Assembly (NCBI RefSeq): GCF_003101015.1
Contig: NZ_CP029206.1
Location: 806,001 to 870,000, forward strand
Length of the DNA: 64,000 bases
Direction: 5' to 3'
DNA from: Actinobacillus porcitonsillarum
GTDB lineage: Bacteria > Pseudomonadota > Gammaproteobacteria > Enterobacterales > Pasteurellaceae
The stretch's first letter is position 1, and every line of letters starts with the position of its first letter. Shown in pieces: positions 38,969-48,409 of this stretch. Both the position numbers and the translations under genes were made by a program. The notes under the pieces are model-generated. The model saw nothing but the letters and a program-made list of their open reading frames with translations. It did not search any database and was not told the DNA's origin.

Positions 38969-41368
38969 TTATTTTTTCCAAATACGAGTTTGGTAATCAC
39001 GGATTGAACGGTCGGAACTAAATGTACCAAGACGAGCAGTGTTTAGAATGGTTGATTCTAACCAAGCGGTCTGATTTTGGTAACGTTTTGCCACTTCTTT
39101 TTGCGCTTCACGATAGCTTGCAAAATCAGCTAGTACGCAGAAGTAATCTTTATTTAGCATATCGTACACTAACGGTTCAAAGGTATCTTTATTACCGCCG
39201 GAGAATGTGCCGTCTGCTAAGGCATCAATCGCTTGTTTTAATGCGGCATCTTGCTCATAGTAAGTGCGAGATACATAGCCTTTTTCACGTAATTCACGGA
39301 CAGAATCAACAGTATGACCAAAAATTACTACGTTGTCGTTGCCTGCAAATTCAGCGATTTCAACGTTCGCACCGTCTAATGTCCCAAGTGTGATTGCACC
39401 GTTTAAGGCAAGTTTCATATTACCTGTACCTGATGCTTCTTTACCCGCTAATGAAATCTGCTCAGAAACATCCGCTGCCGGAATAATTTTTTCGGCAAGG
39501 CTAACACGGTAGTCCGGTAAGAATGCCACTTGTAATTTACCTTGCATATCCGGATCGCTGTTAATCACTTTTGCCACCGAGTTGATCGCTTGAATGATCT
39601 GTTTTGCCATAAAGTAGCCCGGAGCTGCTTTACCCGCAAAGATAAAGACACGTGGTACGAAATCTTGTGTTGGGTTCGCTTTAAGCTCTTGGTAAGTCGC
39701 GATGATGTTTAAGAGATTTAAATGTTGGCGTTTGTATTCGTGGAAACGCTTAATTTGAACATCAAAAATCGCATCGCAATTTACTTTTAAGCCTAATGTT
39801 TGTTCAATTTCTTTCGCTAATACCTGTTTATTGTGGCGTTTAATATCACGGTAAGCGGTCTGGAATTGTGGATCTTTTGCAAATTTCTCGATTTGTGATA
39901 ATAACTCTAAATCTTTCGTCCAGTCGCCTTCTACGTGTTTGTCTAATAACGCACTTAAATGTGGGTTAGCTTGGCGGATCCAACGACGTGGCGTGATACC
40001 GTTTGTAACGTTATGGAAACGACCTTTGAATAAACGTGCGTAAGCCGGGAATAAATCACTCACAACTAAGTCTGAGTGGATTTGTGCCACACCGTTTACC
40101 GCAAAAGAACCAACAACCGATAAATTCGCCATACGAACACGGTGGTTCATCAACACGGCAGTTTCTTCCCACGCTTGAGCAAATTCCGCTTCGCTGAATT
40201 CTGCTTTCACTTGTTGATAAAGCTCGTGGTTAATGCGATCAATGATGATTAAGTGGCGAGGTAATAATTTTGCCACGAGATTTTGATCCCATTGTTCCAA
40301 TGCTTCCGGTAATAATGTGTGGTTGGTGTAAGCAAATGTTTTTGAACAAATAGCCCAAGCCTGATCCCAAGTTAAATTGTATTGGTCAAGTAAAACACGC
40401 ATTAACTCTGGAATAGCGATTGCAGGGTGAGTATCGTTTAATTGGATAACTTCGTATTCCGGTAATTGTTCTAACGTTCTGCCTTGTGCTAAGTGGTTTT
40501 TCAAAATATCAGCCACAGAACACGCACAGTGGAAGTATTGTTGCATTAAGCGCAGTTCTTTCCCTTCTTGATGGTTGTCATTCGGGTAAAGGACTTTCGT
40601 TAATTTAGAGGCATCAACCACTTTGCTTTCTGAAGTAAGGTATTCGCCATCGTTAAATTTAGCTAAATCGAAAGAAGTTTCGCTATAACCTTGCCATAAG
40701 CGTAATGGCTGTTGTACGCCTTTGTAGCCCACAACCGGTAAATCGAAGGCTTCGCCATATACCGTCCATTCAGGCTGCCAGTCATATTTGTCGCCTTCAC
40801 GGTGCCATACTTGACCACCAAAGCCAACCGTTTGACGGAAGTCCGGGCGGTGATATTGTTGTAAATAGAAATCACGGCTCCACGCATCGCCTTCTTCACG
40901 TTGTTCGCCAGCCCAACCAAAACTTTGTTTGAATAAGCCGTATTGGTAGTGTAAGCCATAGCCCACAGCCGGTTGTGCAAGGCTTGCCATTGAGTCTAAA
41001 TAGCAAGCAGCTAAGCGACCTAAACCGCCGTTACCTAAAGACGGATCACGTTCTTCTTCTAAAATATCAAATAAATTTTTGCCGTATTTCGCTAATTGTT
41101 GTGCAACTTCATCGTAAACGCCAAGGCTTAATAGGTTATTGCCTAATAGACGACCGATAAGGAATTCCATTGAAAGATAGTTCACTTTGCGTGTGTTTAC
41201 AAGCGGTGCATTTTTCGGATAATTTTGCAAAATCGCTTGTTGGCTCACTTGTGCAATAAATTGATACCATTGAGTATCAGAAAGGTTTTCTGCCGTTAAA
41301 AAACGTTCTTCACAATAGGTTTTTAACGATTGTTCAAATAAAGTGTTAAATTCGGTTGCTGTTGTCAT
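38969..41368 (-). CDS. malP: Maltodextrin phosphorylase (MalP)
   Basis: A 799-residue GT35 alpha-glucan phosphorylase (E. coli MalP 797), releasing glucose-1-phosphate from maltodextrins. Conserved segments include EERDPSLGNGGLGRLAACYLDS in the N-terminal domain and the PLP site GKEASGTGNMKLALNGA with its catalytic Lys. MalP and GlgP are hard to separate by sequence alone; adjacency to malT and the maltose cluster and the absence of glg genes favour MalP. The ATG at 41368 follows GGAG by ten bases. It is transcribed toward malT. Confidence 0.9.
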   Translation of the reverse strand: MTTATEFNTLFEQSLKTYCEERFLTAENLSDTQWYQFIAQVSQQAILQNYPKNAPLVNTRKVNYLSMEFLIGRLLGNNLLSLGVYDEVAQQLAKYGKNLFDILEEERDPSLGNGGLGRLAACYLDSMASLAQPAVGYGLHYQYGLFKQSFGWAGEQREEGDAWSRDFYLQQYHRPDFRQTVGFGGQVWHREGDKYDWQPEWTVYGEAFDLPVVGYKGVQQPLRLWQGYSETSFDLAKFNDGEYLTSESKVVDASKLTKVLYPNDNHQEGKELRLMQQYFHCACSVADILKNHLAQGRTLEQLPEYEVIQLNDTHPAIAIPELMRVLLDQYNLTWDQAWAICSKTFAYTNHTLLPEALEQWDQNLVAKLLPRHLIIIDRINHELYQQVKAEFSEAEFAQAWEETAVLMNHRVRMANLSVVGSFAVNGVAQIHSDLVVSDLFPAYARLFKGRFHNVTNGITPRRWIRQANPHLSALLDKHVEGDWTKDLELLSQIEKFAKDPQFQTAYRDIKRHNKQVLAKEIEQTLGLKVNCDAIFDVQIKRFHEYKRQHLNLLNIIATYQELKANPTQDFVPRVFIFAGKAAPGYFMAKQIIQAINSVAKVINSDPDMQGKLQVAFLPDYRVSLAEKIIPAADVSEQISLAGKEASGTGNMKLALNGAITLGTLDGANVEIAEFAGNDNVVIFGHTVDSVRELREKGYVSRTYYEQDAALKQAIDALADGTFSGGNKDTFEPLVYDMLNKDYFCVLADFASYREAQKEVAKRYQNQTAWLESTILNTARLGTFSSDRSIRDYQTRIWKK

Positions 41369-41523
41369 GGGATATAAACTCCAAATCAAGAAAAAATAAG
41401 ATTGGGCTTATTATTTGAAAAAATGACGGGGCGTAAATCCTCCCTTATTCATCTATTTAGGTATGAAATGGTAGTAGTACTTCTTCTTTTTTAATGAAAA
41501 TAGACGTTAAAAATGGCTCTGTT

Positions 41524-41575
41524 TCAGCCCCTGTGGGGCTGAGCTTAACGAACCTAGCACGGCTCGTGCTAGGTT
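41524..41575 (-). terminator. Two hairpins between hemH and malP
   Basis: TCAGCCCC-TGT-GGGGCTGA (41524-41542) and AACCTAGCACG...CGTGCTAGGTT (41551-41575), the latter six bases past the hemH stop. The CCTAGCACG arm also occurs at 21468, so this is a dispersed palindrome that can act as hemH terminator. No good T-run follows. Confidence 0.6.
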
Positions 41576-41580
41576 ATTTC

Positions 41581-42540
41581 TCAAATACACGCCTCAATTA
41601 ACTTAATTAAGGTCTTTATATGATCGCCACTGGCATTAAGTGCCGGGATATAGCGATAACTTTCTCCACCCGCGTGTATAAAGTTTTCTTTATTTTCTTC
41701 CGCAATTTCTTCCAATGTTTCTAGGCAATCAGCAGAAAAACCTGCGCAAATGACGGCAACTTTTTTGATACCCTTTGCAGGAAAGCTTGAAAGCGTTTCA
41801 TCGGTATAAGGCTGTAACCATTCTTCATCGCCAAAGCGAGATTGAAAGGTTACGCACCATTTTTCTGCGGATAACCCAAGCTGTTTTGCCACAAGTTCCG
41901 CCGTTTCACGGCAATGATCAGCATAAAAATCCCCTTCGGTTTCATAACGCTTAGGAATACCGTGAAAAGAAAATAATAGCAATTCATCTTCCGCAAGTTG
42001 TATCGTATTAGCGAGAGCCTGAATGTAGAGTGGATCATCGTGATAGCTATGGATAAACTCAAAGGGCACGATGCGACGCTGTTTTTTTAGGGCATCGGCA
42101 AAGGCGTCAAAAACAGAGGCGGTTGTTGTACTGCTATATTGTGGATAGAGCGGTAGCACAATGATTTTATCGACTTGCTGTTGTGTTAATTTTTCAAGAG
42201 CACTTTCCATACTCGGGTTACCATAGCTCATACCCAATTCAACAATGATAGATTGATTTTTGGCATCAAAATAGCTTTGTAGTGCTTTTTGCTGTTGGCG
42301 AGAGATCGCTAAAAGTGGCGACCCCTGATCTGTCCAAATGGATTGGTAGAGTTTTGCAACACGAGGGGAGCGTTTGGGTAAAATGAATAAATTAAGGATC
42401 GTTTGCCATTTTGTTTTCGGCAGATCGATCACGCGAGGATCGCTTAGGAATTGTTTTAAATAACGCTTTACTGCGGATGTCGTTGGCGCATCCGGTGTGC
42501 CTAAATTGGCAAGTAAAATACCTATTTTTTGCGTTTTCAT
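41581..42540 (-). CDS. hemH: Ferrochelatase
   Basis: A 319-residue HemH that inserts ferrous iron into protoporphyrin IX, last step of haem synthesis. The start [16 protein letters not shown], the segment [16 protein letters not shown] and the catalytic region [13 protein letters not shown] with the metal-binding His are clearly of the family; the length matches E. coli HemH (320). It is a single gene, divergent from rpmH. Its presence indicates the final haem step is encoded, whatever the state of the rest of the pathway. Confidence 0.96.
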   Translation of the reverse strand: MKTQKIGILLANLGTPDAPTTSAVKRYLKQFLSDPRVIDLPKTKWQTILNLFILPKRSPRVAKLYQSIWTDQGSPLLAISRQQQKALQSYFDAKNQSIIVELGMSYGNPSMESALEKLTQQQVDKIIVLPLYPQYSSTTTASVFDAFADALKKQRRIVPFEFIHSYHDDPLYIQALANTIQLAEDELLLFSFHGIPKRYETEGDFYADHCRETAELVAKQLGLSAEKWCVTFQSRFGDEEWLQPYTDETLSSFPAKGIKKVAVICAGFSADCLETLEEIAEENKENFIHAGGESYRYIPALNASGDHIKTLIKLIEACI

Positions 42541-42694
42541 TTGATTATCTCGGAATTTAAATAGACAACTAGTTTGCTTGAATTTTTATAAGATGACAAA
42601 TAGAATTTACATATCATCACGTTAAAGAATGCTTTGTGATTGCGTTATCCAGAGAAAAATTTACAAACAATTAAAGTAAAGCGTTGTTTTTGCC

Positions 42695-42723
42695 TTGCCT
42701 TTTGTTTGTTTTGTCGTTAAAAT
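42695..42723 (+). promoter_or_regulatory. Putative sigma-70 promoter for rpmH-rnpA
   Basis: TTGCCT (42695-42700), a 17-base spacer and TAAAAT (42718-42723), about 65 bases upstream of rpmH. The rest of the 248-base hemH-rpmH gap is AT-rich with no gene. Confidence 0.6.
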
Positions 42724-42788
42724 GGCGACCTCTTTTTATGATCCTCAATTGGCATTAAGCCAAAAATTATTAAATTAGGTAGATAACA

Positions 42789-42923
42789 ATGAAACGTACA
42801 TTTCAACCTTCTGTATTAAAACGTGCTCGTACTCACGGTTTCCGTGCTCGTATGGCTACTAAAAATGGTCGTCAAGTTTTAGCACGTCGTCGTGCTAAAG
42901 GTCGTAAATCTTTATCTGCATAA
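42789..42923 (+). CDS. rpmH: Ribosomal protein L34
   Basis: A 44-residue strongly basic protein beginning [20 protein letters not shown] in the usual way and ending GRKSLSA. Length and sequence match L34 of the large subunit. It is followed after 28 bases by rnpA, the standard pairing in bacteria. The common neighbour dnaA is not upstream; hemH is. Confidence 0.97.
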   Translation: MKRTFQPSVLKRARTHGFRARMATKNGRQVLARRRAKGRKSLSA

Positions 42924-42951
42924 TTGCAGCTAAAGTAGGCGAATCACAACT

Positions 42952-43329
42952 GTGAAGACGCTAACCTTTTCTCGGGAGCTACGTTTGTTAGCTCCCGTTC
43001 AATTTAAAGCTGTGTTCGAAAATCCTCAACGAGCCAGCACCCCTCAAATGACTTTACTTGCTAAAGCAAATGATGCTGAAGTTCCCCGTTTAGGCTTAAC
43101 CGTTGCTAAAAAGCATTTAAAACGAGCTCACGATCGTAATCGTATCAAACGCATTGTGCGAGAAACTTTCCGCTTAAAACAACACGAGCTTCCTTGTGCA
43201 GATTTTGTATTTGTGGCAAAAGCCGGCATCGGTAAATTAGATAATGCAACGCTTTTCGAAACGCTTGAAAAATTATGGGCAAGACACATTCGTCTGAGCA
43301 AAAATCCGGCTCCTCCTGTTCAGAAGTAA
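42952..43329 (+). CDS. rnpA: RNase P protein component
   Basis: A 125-residue basic protein that assists the RNase P RNA in maturing tRNA 5' ends. The RNP motif region [20 protein letters not shown], rich in Arg/Lys, and the N-terminus [20 protein letters not shown] are typical. The start is a GTG at 42952. The tail beyond residue 115 is Lys/Pro-rich. yidD follows immediately, the usual order. Confidence 0.95.
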   Translation: MKTLTFSRELRLLAPVQFKAVFENPQRASTPQMTLLAKANDAEVPRLGLTVAKKHLKRAHDRNRIKRIVRETFRLKQHELPCADFVFVAKAGIGKLDNATLFETLEKLWARHIRLSKNPAPPVQK

Positions 43330-43346
43330 AAAGCTCAGAAGTAAAA

Positions 43347-43598
43347 ATGGGTTTAGTTGCTAAGTTGCTTCTACTTCCGATTTATTTTTACCAATATGCG
43401 ATTAGTCCGCTTATTGGCCCTCGTTGTCGTTTTTATCCTACTTGTTCAACTTATGCGGTTGAGGCGATTAAAATTCATGGAGCAATAAAAGGTGGCTATT
43501 TAGCCTTAAGGCGTATTGCACGTTGTCATCCTTTTAGTGAAGGCGGAGATGATCCTGTACCACCTAAATGTGAATGTTCAAAGCATAATCGCCTTTAA
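43347..43598 (+). CDS. yidD: YidD, membrane protein insertion efficiency factor
   Basis: An 83-residue protein with the family core [40 protein letters not shown] and the Pro/Gly-rich end [11 protein letters not shown]. It is thought to aid YidC-dependent insertion. The ATG at 43347 gives the usual length; an in-frame ATG at 43275 inside rnpA would add 24 unusual residues and is less likely. Normally yidC and mnmE come next; here a terminator and a DUF533 gene follow instead. Confidence 0.9.
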   Translation: MGLVAKLLLLPIYFYQYAISPLIGPRCRFYPTCSTYAVEAIKIHGAIKGGYLALRRIARCHPFSEGGDDPVPPKCECSKHNRL

Positions 43599-43713
43599 TT
43601 TAAATTATTTGTCATCTTTACAATTCTTTGTGAACCATCCTATTATTTGCCAGTCTATGTTAGTGACCGTTATTTATAATAGTCACAGAAAATTTTATTC
43701 ATTATGTAGGTTG

Positions 43714-43755
43714 AAAACGATTAGATATATGTCTAATCGTTTTATTTTTTTATTT
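43714..43755 (+). terminator. Terminator of rpmH-rnpA-yidD
   Basis: AAAACGATTAGA and TCTAATCGTTTT form a perfect 12-bp stem around TATATG, followed by ATTTTTTTATTT. A strong rho-independent terminator about 115 bases past yidD. The other sequence of the yidD-DUF533 gap shows no gene. Confidence 0.88.
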
Positions 43756-43823
43756 AAAGAACTTTTTAATAAATTGATGATCTAAGTACATACAATTTAT
43801 GAAAACACATAATGGAGTAAAAG

Positions 43824-44453
43824 ATGGATTTCAATAATATTCTTAACCAGGTGCTTGGTGCGGCAAAAGAGCAAATCGCAAAAACAGCAAACGGTAATGA
43901 AACAACGGATAAAGTAACTAAAATAGGTGGCGGTGCTGCTGCAATTGGTATTTTATCGATGATTTTAGGCAGAAATGGCGGTTCAAACTTAGCAAAATTA
44001 GGCTCTTTAGCAGCTTTAGGTAGCATGGCTTATCAGGCTTACCAAAATTACCAAAGTAAGCAAAATCAAACTCAAACAGATATTACACCAACAGGTTTTT
44101 CTGCTGATGAAACGAATGATACAAGTAAAATCATTCTACAAGCAATGATTGCAGCAGCTGCAGCTGATGGTGCGATTACCTCAGATGAAGCAGAAGCAAT
44201 AGCAGCGGAAGCAGGTAATGATCCTGAATTACAACAATGGTTACAACAAGAAATTAATCAACCGGCAACGGTTGCTGAAATTGCTCAGCAAGTAGGTCGT
44301 AATCAAGCATTAGCTTCACAAGTCTATCTTGCAGCACGTATGGTATGTAAAGATTTAGAGCGTAAAGAAATTATTTTCTTAGCCAATCTTGCTGAAGCTT
44401 TGGGATTAAATGAACAGTTTGTCGAAGAGTTAGAAAAACAAGCTGGTTTCTAA
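43824..44453 (+). CDS. DUF533 (YebE-like) protein
   Basis: A 209-residue protein of the DUF533/YebE type. The N-terminal third has a Gly-rich hydrophobic stretch (GGGAAAIGILSMILGRNGG, then LGSLAALGSMAYQAYQNYQ) that probably associates with the membrane. The C-terminal part is an acidic helical domain (AMIAAAAADGAITSDEAEAI) of the TerB-like fold with a predicted metal-binding DxxxxxxE pattern. Function is not established; E. coli YebE is an envelope-stress gene. It is a single gene with its own terminator. Confidence 0.8.
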   Translation: MDFNNILNQVLGAAKEQIAKTANGNETTDKVTKIGGGAAAIGILSMILGRNGGSNLAKLGSLAALGSMAYQAYQNYQSKQNQTQTDITPTGFSADETNDTSKIILQAMIAAAAADGAITSDEAEAIAAEAGNDPELQQWLQQEINQPATVAEIAQQVGRNQALASQVYLAARMVCKDLERKEIIFLANLAEALGLNEQFVEELEKQAGF

Positions 44454-44458
44454 GTGAA

Positions 44459-44484
44459 AACTCCGCTAATCGCGGAGTTTTTTT
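44459..44484. terminator. Terminator of the DUF533 gene
   Basis: AACTCCGC and GCGGAGTT pair around TAATC, followed by a run of seven T on the plus strand, ending at the stop codon of the convergent EamA gene. Confidence 0.85.
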
Positions 44485-45427
44485 ATGTTCTTTTTCTTAG
44501 AGATCGTCCGATTTGATAAAAAAGTTTATCGCCAATAGCCGCAGTCATAGCCCCAATCACAACGATAAATGCACCGAGATAGCTGATCCCATTCATATCA
44601 GGAGAAGCAAAAACAGCCGGGTAAAAGCGGTGTCCAAGTATTGAGAAAAGCATCGTAAAGATGGGGATCATGGTTGTTACTACACTCACTTTTGAGGTTT
44701 CCCATTGGTTCAGTGCTTCACCATAAGATCCATAGGCAATAAGGGTATTTAAACAGCAATAGATAAAGCATCCCCATAAGAAGGGACTATCTATCTTTCC
44801 AATTTGAGCCGCTTCAGCAAAAGGTGTAAAAGCCACGCCACAGCTTAAATAAATCATCATTAGAATTTGTTGTGAGCTAAAATGTTTTAATAATAGCTTT
44901 TGTGCAATGCCGTAACATACCCAAATTAAACTTCCACATAGGCTTAATAGCACTCCCAAAGCATAATGGCTTAGTTGGAAAAGTTCGTGGAACTTATCAT
45001 TAAAGAAAGCAAGCAACCCTATAATCAGTAAGACAAAGCCAATTTTTTGAGCAAACGTAAATCGCTCTTTAAAGAGAAGTACTCCCAGAAAGATCATTAA
45101 AAAGGGCGCAAATTGCCATAATACCTGCGTTGTTGTAGGGGATATATAGTGTAGCCCTTCAGCAACGAGAAAGAAATTCCCCGAAAGTCCGAGTACACCG
45201 AGCAGCATTAAACCAAACTGTTTACGATTAGAAGCGGTTAATTTTGGTAATTTTTTTGCAAAAGCTAAAATAATGAATAAGCCAATACCGGCAACCCAAA
45301 AACGAGCCCAAACCAATGTTTGTGCCTGCATCACGCTCAGAACTTGTTGAGCCGCAATGGGAAGGGTTCCCCACATTGCTGTTGCGGTAAGAGCCAAAAT
45401 AAAGCCTAAAATAGGGTTCTTTTTCAT
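44483..45427 (-). CDS. EamA/DMT family transporter (downstream copy)
   Basis: A 314-residue inner-membrane protein with about ten hydrophobic helices in two EamA repeats; GTLPIAAQQVLSVMQAQTLVWARF is the typical first repeat. The substrate is unknown; relatives export amino acids or other metabolites. It is a diverged duplicate of the next gene upstream (GFLFALTAVMMWGTLPIALQ against GFILALTATAMWGTLPIAAQ), and its ATG overlaps that gene's stop by four bases. The start at 45427 was chosen at this overlap because the longer frame reads antisense to membrane sequence. Confidence 0.88.
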   Translation of the reverse strand: MKKNPILGFILALTATAMWGTLPIAAQQVLSVMQAQTLVWARFWVAGIGLFIILAFAKKLPKLTASNRKQFGLMLLGVLGLSGNFFLVAEGLHYISPTTTQVLWQFAPFLMIFLGVLLFKERFTFAQKIGFVLLIIGLLAFFNDKFHELFQLSHYALGVLLSLCGSLIWVCYGIAQKLLLKHFSSQQILMMIYLSCGVAFTPFAEAAQIGKIDSPFLWGCFIYCCLNTLIAYGSYGEALNQWETSKVSVVTTMIPIFTMLFSILGHRFYPAVFASPDMNGISYLGAFIVVIGAMTAAIGDKLFYQIGRSLRKRT

Positions 45428-46350
45428 TTTTTCTTCCTTGTCCCCAAGATGCGATGACCTACGGCGGATAACAATGCGCCGCTCACTACACATAATGCCC
45501 CGATCACGCTGAGAAAAGAGAGTTCCGGTGCTGCAAAGTAATCGGGTAGCCAATAATAGGCGATTTCTGAAAAGCCTAGCGTAAGAATGGGAATAAGCGG
45601 CATCATTATGCTGACTTTCGAGACATCCCAGCGATTTAAGGCTTCAGCATAAGAACCATAGGCGATGATTGTATTTAAACAGCAATAAATCAGACAGAGC
45701 AGGGCGATGGGGCTTAAATTCTCTGTTTGTGAAAGAGTGGCGAAGGGGGTAAAAAACAAGCTGCATCCAATATACATCACAAGCAGAATTTGCATTGAAT
45801 TAAAGCGTTCAAGCATAATCTTTTGCGCTAAGCCATAGCCGATCCAAAGTAAACTGGCAACCATTCCACATAAAATACCGAAGGCATAATCATTCATTTG
45901 GGCGAAGTCATCAAAGCGATTGTGAAAGAATAACCCCAATCCGATTAAGACGACTAAAAAGCCGATTTTTTGATGAAGCCCAATAGTTTCTTTGAAAATA
46001 ATCACACCACATACAATCATTGCAAAAGAAGAAATCGGGCTTAATACTTGGCTTGCCATAGCAGGAATGTAACGCAGTGCCACGTTAAAGAGGAAGAAGT
46101 TACAAGATAACCCAAAAACACCGAGTAAGATTAACCAACGATACTTGCGCGTAAAAGCGGTCGGTTTTGGTAATTTTTTTGCAAAGAGTAGCATTAAGAA
46201 GACACCGCACATAGCAACAACAAATCGAAACCAGACGATGGTTTGCGCATTCATTTCTTTTAGAACGGGTTGTAATGCAATAGGAAGCGTTCCCCACATC
46301 ATCACCGCAGTAAGTGCAAAAAGAAAACCAAGAAAGGGTTGTTTATTCAT
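45424..46350 (-). CDS. EamA/DMT family transporter (upstream copy)
   Basis: A 308-residue paralogue of the downstream transporter, again about ten helices in two EamA repeats (MNKQPFLGFLFALTAVMMWG; later NDYAFGILCGMVASLLWIGYG). The two are translationally coupled (ATGA) and likely work either as a pair or as isoforms. Substrate unknown. Similar tandem DMT genes are found in other Pasteurellaceae. A terminator follows rpmA just upstream of this gene's promoter region. Confidence 0.88.
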   Translation of the reverse strand: MNKQPFLGFLFALTAVMMWGTLPIALQPVLKEMNAQTIVWFRFVVAMCGVFLMLLFAKKLPKPTAFTRKYRWLILLGVFGLSCNFFLFNVALRYIPAMASQVLSPISSFAMIVCGVIIFKETIGLHQKIGFLVVLIGLGLFFHNRFDDFAQMNDYAFGILCGMVASLLWIGYGLAQKIMLERFNSMQILLVMYIGCSLFFTPFATLSQTENLSPIALLCLIYCCLNTIIAYGSYAEALNRWDVSKVSIMMPLIPILTLGFSEIAYYWLPDYFAAPELSFLSVIGALCVVSGALLSAVGHRILGTRKKK

Positions 46351-46373
46351 AGGATTTTGCCAATTTTAGGATA

Positions 46374-46407
46374 CAAAAAAACCTCACCAAAAGTGAGGTT
46401 CTTTTTT
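46374..46407 (-). terminator. Terminator of rplU-rpmA
   Basis: AACCTCAC and GTGAGGTT pair around CAAAA (46380-46400) with T-runs on both strands' 3' sides, about 35 bases past rpmA. Confidence 0.88.
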
Positions 46408-46435
46408 ATTCATTTTGAAATGAATATGTTGATCA

Positions 46436-46693
46436 TTACTCAGCAACGATGCTTACATATTTGCGATTTTTCTCGCCTTTCACTTCAAATTTAACTTTAC
46501 CATCTGCAGTTGCAAATAAAGTGTGGTCTTTACCCATACCTACATTTGTACCTGCGTGGAATTTTGTACCACGTTGACGAACAATGATGCTACCTGCTAA
46601 AACAGATTCGCCACCGAAACGTTTAACACCAAGGCGTTTAGCTTCAGAATCACGACCGTTACGAGTTGAACCACCAGCTTTTTTAGTTGCCAT
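46436..46693 (-). CDS. rpmA: Ribosomal protein L27
   Basis: An 85-residue protein beginning [20 protein letters not shown] and containing [19 protein letters not shown], unmistakably L27, whose N-terminus reaches the peptidyl-transferase centre. It follows rplU by 20 bases in the standard rplU-rpmA pair. The obgE gene that often follows is not here. Confidence 0.98.
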   Translation of the reverse strand: MATKKAGGSTRNGRDSEAKRLGVKRFGGESVLAGSIIVRQRGTKFHAGTNVGMGKDHTLFATADGKVKFEVKGEKNRKYVSIVAE

Positions 46694-46713
46694 CTACTTG
46701 ATCTCCTCTGAAA

Positions 46714-47025
46714 TTATGCTTGAATCCCAGTGATTTTCACTTCTGTGAACCACTGACGATGACCTTGTTGTTTACGGCTGTGTTTACGACGACGGAATTT
46801 AACGATGCGAACTTTTTCGCCACGACCGTGTGCTACAACTTCAGCCACTACTTTGCTACCTGCTACTACAGGTGTACCGATTTTAACATCTTCGCCATTA
46901 ACGACCATTAACACTGAGTCGAATTCAACTTTCTCACCAGTTGCAACTTCAAGTTTTTCTAAACGAACAACTTGACCTTCGCTTACTCGGTGTTGTTTGC
47001 CGCCACTTTGGAAAACTGCGTACAT
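46714..47025 (-). CDS. rplU: Ribosomal protein L21
   Basis: A 103-residue large-subunit protein: [20 protein letters not shown] at the start and [22 protein letters not shown] near the end. The ATG at 47025 follows a GGAG site; an in-frame ATG eight codons upstream is not supported by the conserved N-terminus. It forms an operon with rpmA and is divergent from ispB, the common arrangement in gammaproteobacteria. Confidence 0.98.
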   Translation of the reverse strand: MYAVFQSGGKQHRVSEGQVVRLEKLEVATGEKVEFDSVLMVVNGEDVKIGTPVVAGSKVVAEVVAHGRGEKVRIVKFRRRKHSRKQQGHRQWFTEVKITGIQA

Positions 47026-47097
47026 ATTTACTCCGCTAATTTGTGCCATTTACGCTGTGCGATTGGCACTTTTAAATTCATATAAAATAGGGTTGCA

Positions 47098-47126
47098 ATT
47101 CTACGCAAAAAGAAAACAAAGAGCAA
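47098..47126 (-). promoter_or_regulatory. Putative sigma-70 promoter of rplU-rpmA
   Basis: On the minus strand TTGCTC (47126-47121), a 17-base spacer and TAGAAT (47103-47098), about 75 bases before the rplU ATG. Confidence 0.65.
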
Positions 47127-47292
47127 GAACGAAATTGAAGAAATTTTAAAAAAGATAGATTTCGGTAGAAAATCCTAAAAATTTGTTTTTGACAAATAGA
47201 TGGAACTGCTCCTACTTCCTGTAAAAATTTTGACGGTTGGCGAAAGTAGGGTAAAATCCCACTAATTTTGGTTCTAGAACAGTAAAAATAAA

Positions 47293-48276
47293 ATGACTCA
47301 ATTATTAACATTGGAACAAATTCAAGCCCTTGCTGCAGAAGATATGCAAGCGGTAAATGCAGAAATTCTGGCACAACTTAATTCGGAAGTGCCTTTAATT
47401 AACCAATTAGGTTTTTACATTATCAGTGGCGGCGGTAAACGTATTCGCCCTTTGATTACTGTATTGGCTGCACGTGCTTTAGGTTACCAAGGGGCTAAAC
47501 AAATTACCACTGCAGCCTTTATTGAGTTTGTTCATACCGCAACCTTACTACACGATGATGTGGTTGATGAGTCGGATATGCGCCGTGGGCGTGAAACGGC
47601 AAACGCTGCCTTTGGCAATGCAGCAAGCGTATTAGTTGGGGATTATATTTATACACGTTCTTTCCAAATGATGACATCGGTAGATTCTCTTGAAGTCTTA
47701 AAAGTGATGTCGGCAGCAACTAATGCTTTGGCAGAAGGTGAAGTGCAGCAATTGATGAATGTGAATGATCCAAATACCACAGAAGAAAATTACATGCGTG
47801 TGATCTATAACAAAACCGCACGTTTATTTGAAGCGGCAACGCAATGTGTGGCGATTGTGGCAAATGCGAGTAAAGAAATTGAAATTGCATTAAAAAATTA
47901 CGGTTGTTACTTAGGCACGGCTTTCCAACTTGTAGATGATATTTTGGATTATTCAGCTAACGCACAAGCGTTAGGAAAAAACGTTGGCGATGATTTTGTG
48001 GAAGGCAAACCAACAATGCCTCTTCTTCACGCAATGCGCCACGGTAATGAAGCACAAGCGAATATGATTCGCCAAGCCATTGAGCAAGGCGGAAATCGTG
48101 AAAATATTGATGAAGTGTTAGCGATTATGGCTGAACATAAATCTTTGGATTACACGATGGAAAAAGCGAAAGCAGAAGCACAAAAAGCGGTTGATGCAAT
48201 CGCCATTTTGCCGGAAAGTGAATATAAACAAGCATTGATCTCATTGGCGTATTTGTCGGTGGATCGCTCTTATTAA
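47293..48276 (+). CDS. ispB: Octaprenyl diphosphate synthase
   Basis: A 327-residue trans-polyprenyl synthase that builds the side chain of ubiquinone and menaquinone. The two Asp-rich motifs are LLHDDVVDESDMRRG and FQLVDDILDYS. GGGKRIRPLITVLAARAL is typical of the first substrate site. Divergent from rplU as in E. coli and Haemophilus. A cluster of REP-like palindromes lies just downstream. Confidence 0.95.
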   Translation: MTQLLTLEQIQALAAEDMQAVNAEILAQLNSEVPLINQLGFYIISGGGKRIRPLITVLAARALGYQGAKQITTAAFIEFVHTATLLHDDVVDESDMRRGRETANAAFGNAASVLVGDYIYTRSFQMMTSVDSLEVLKVMSAATNALAEGEVQQLMNVNDPNTTEENYMRVIYNKTARLFEAATQCVAIVANASKEIEIALKNYGCYLGTAFQLVDDILDYSANAQALGKNVGDDFVEGKPTMPLLHAMRHGNEAQANMIRQAIEQGGNRENIDEVLAIMAEHKSLDYTMEKAKAEAQKAVDAIAILPESEYKQALISLAYLSVDRSY

Positions 48277-48284
48277 ATAATTTT

Positions 48285-48393
48285 TTAGGGACACACTACG
48301 AGTGTCTTCTATGAAATTAATGTTGTAGGGACGCCACGCTGGCGTCCACATTTTCAATATGATCATAAACGGACACACGCAGTGTGTCCCTAC
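48285..48393. repeat. Degenerate REPIN with a second REP nested inside
   Basis: Outer arms: TTAGGGACACACTACG (48285, degenerate; TTAG instead of GTAG) and GGACACACGCAGTGTGTCC followed by CTAC-end (48371-48393). Within the spacer sits a complete REP of another family, GTAGGGACGCCACG... ending TGGCGTCC (48325-48347). The stem sequences differ, so the inner one looks like a later insertion. Confidence 0.72.
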
Positions 48394-48409
48394 ATTTTAT
48401 ATATTAACA

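Noticed and set aside
42541-42788. TTATCCAGA near rpmH as a DnaA box or replication origin
   Set aside because: A single imperfect box with no cluster, no dnaA or gyrB neighbour and no repeated 13-mers.
43275-43346. Longer YidD starting inside rnpA
   Set aside because: The added 24 residues are Ser/Lys-rich and outside the family length; the ATG at 43347 gives the usual size.
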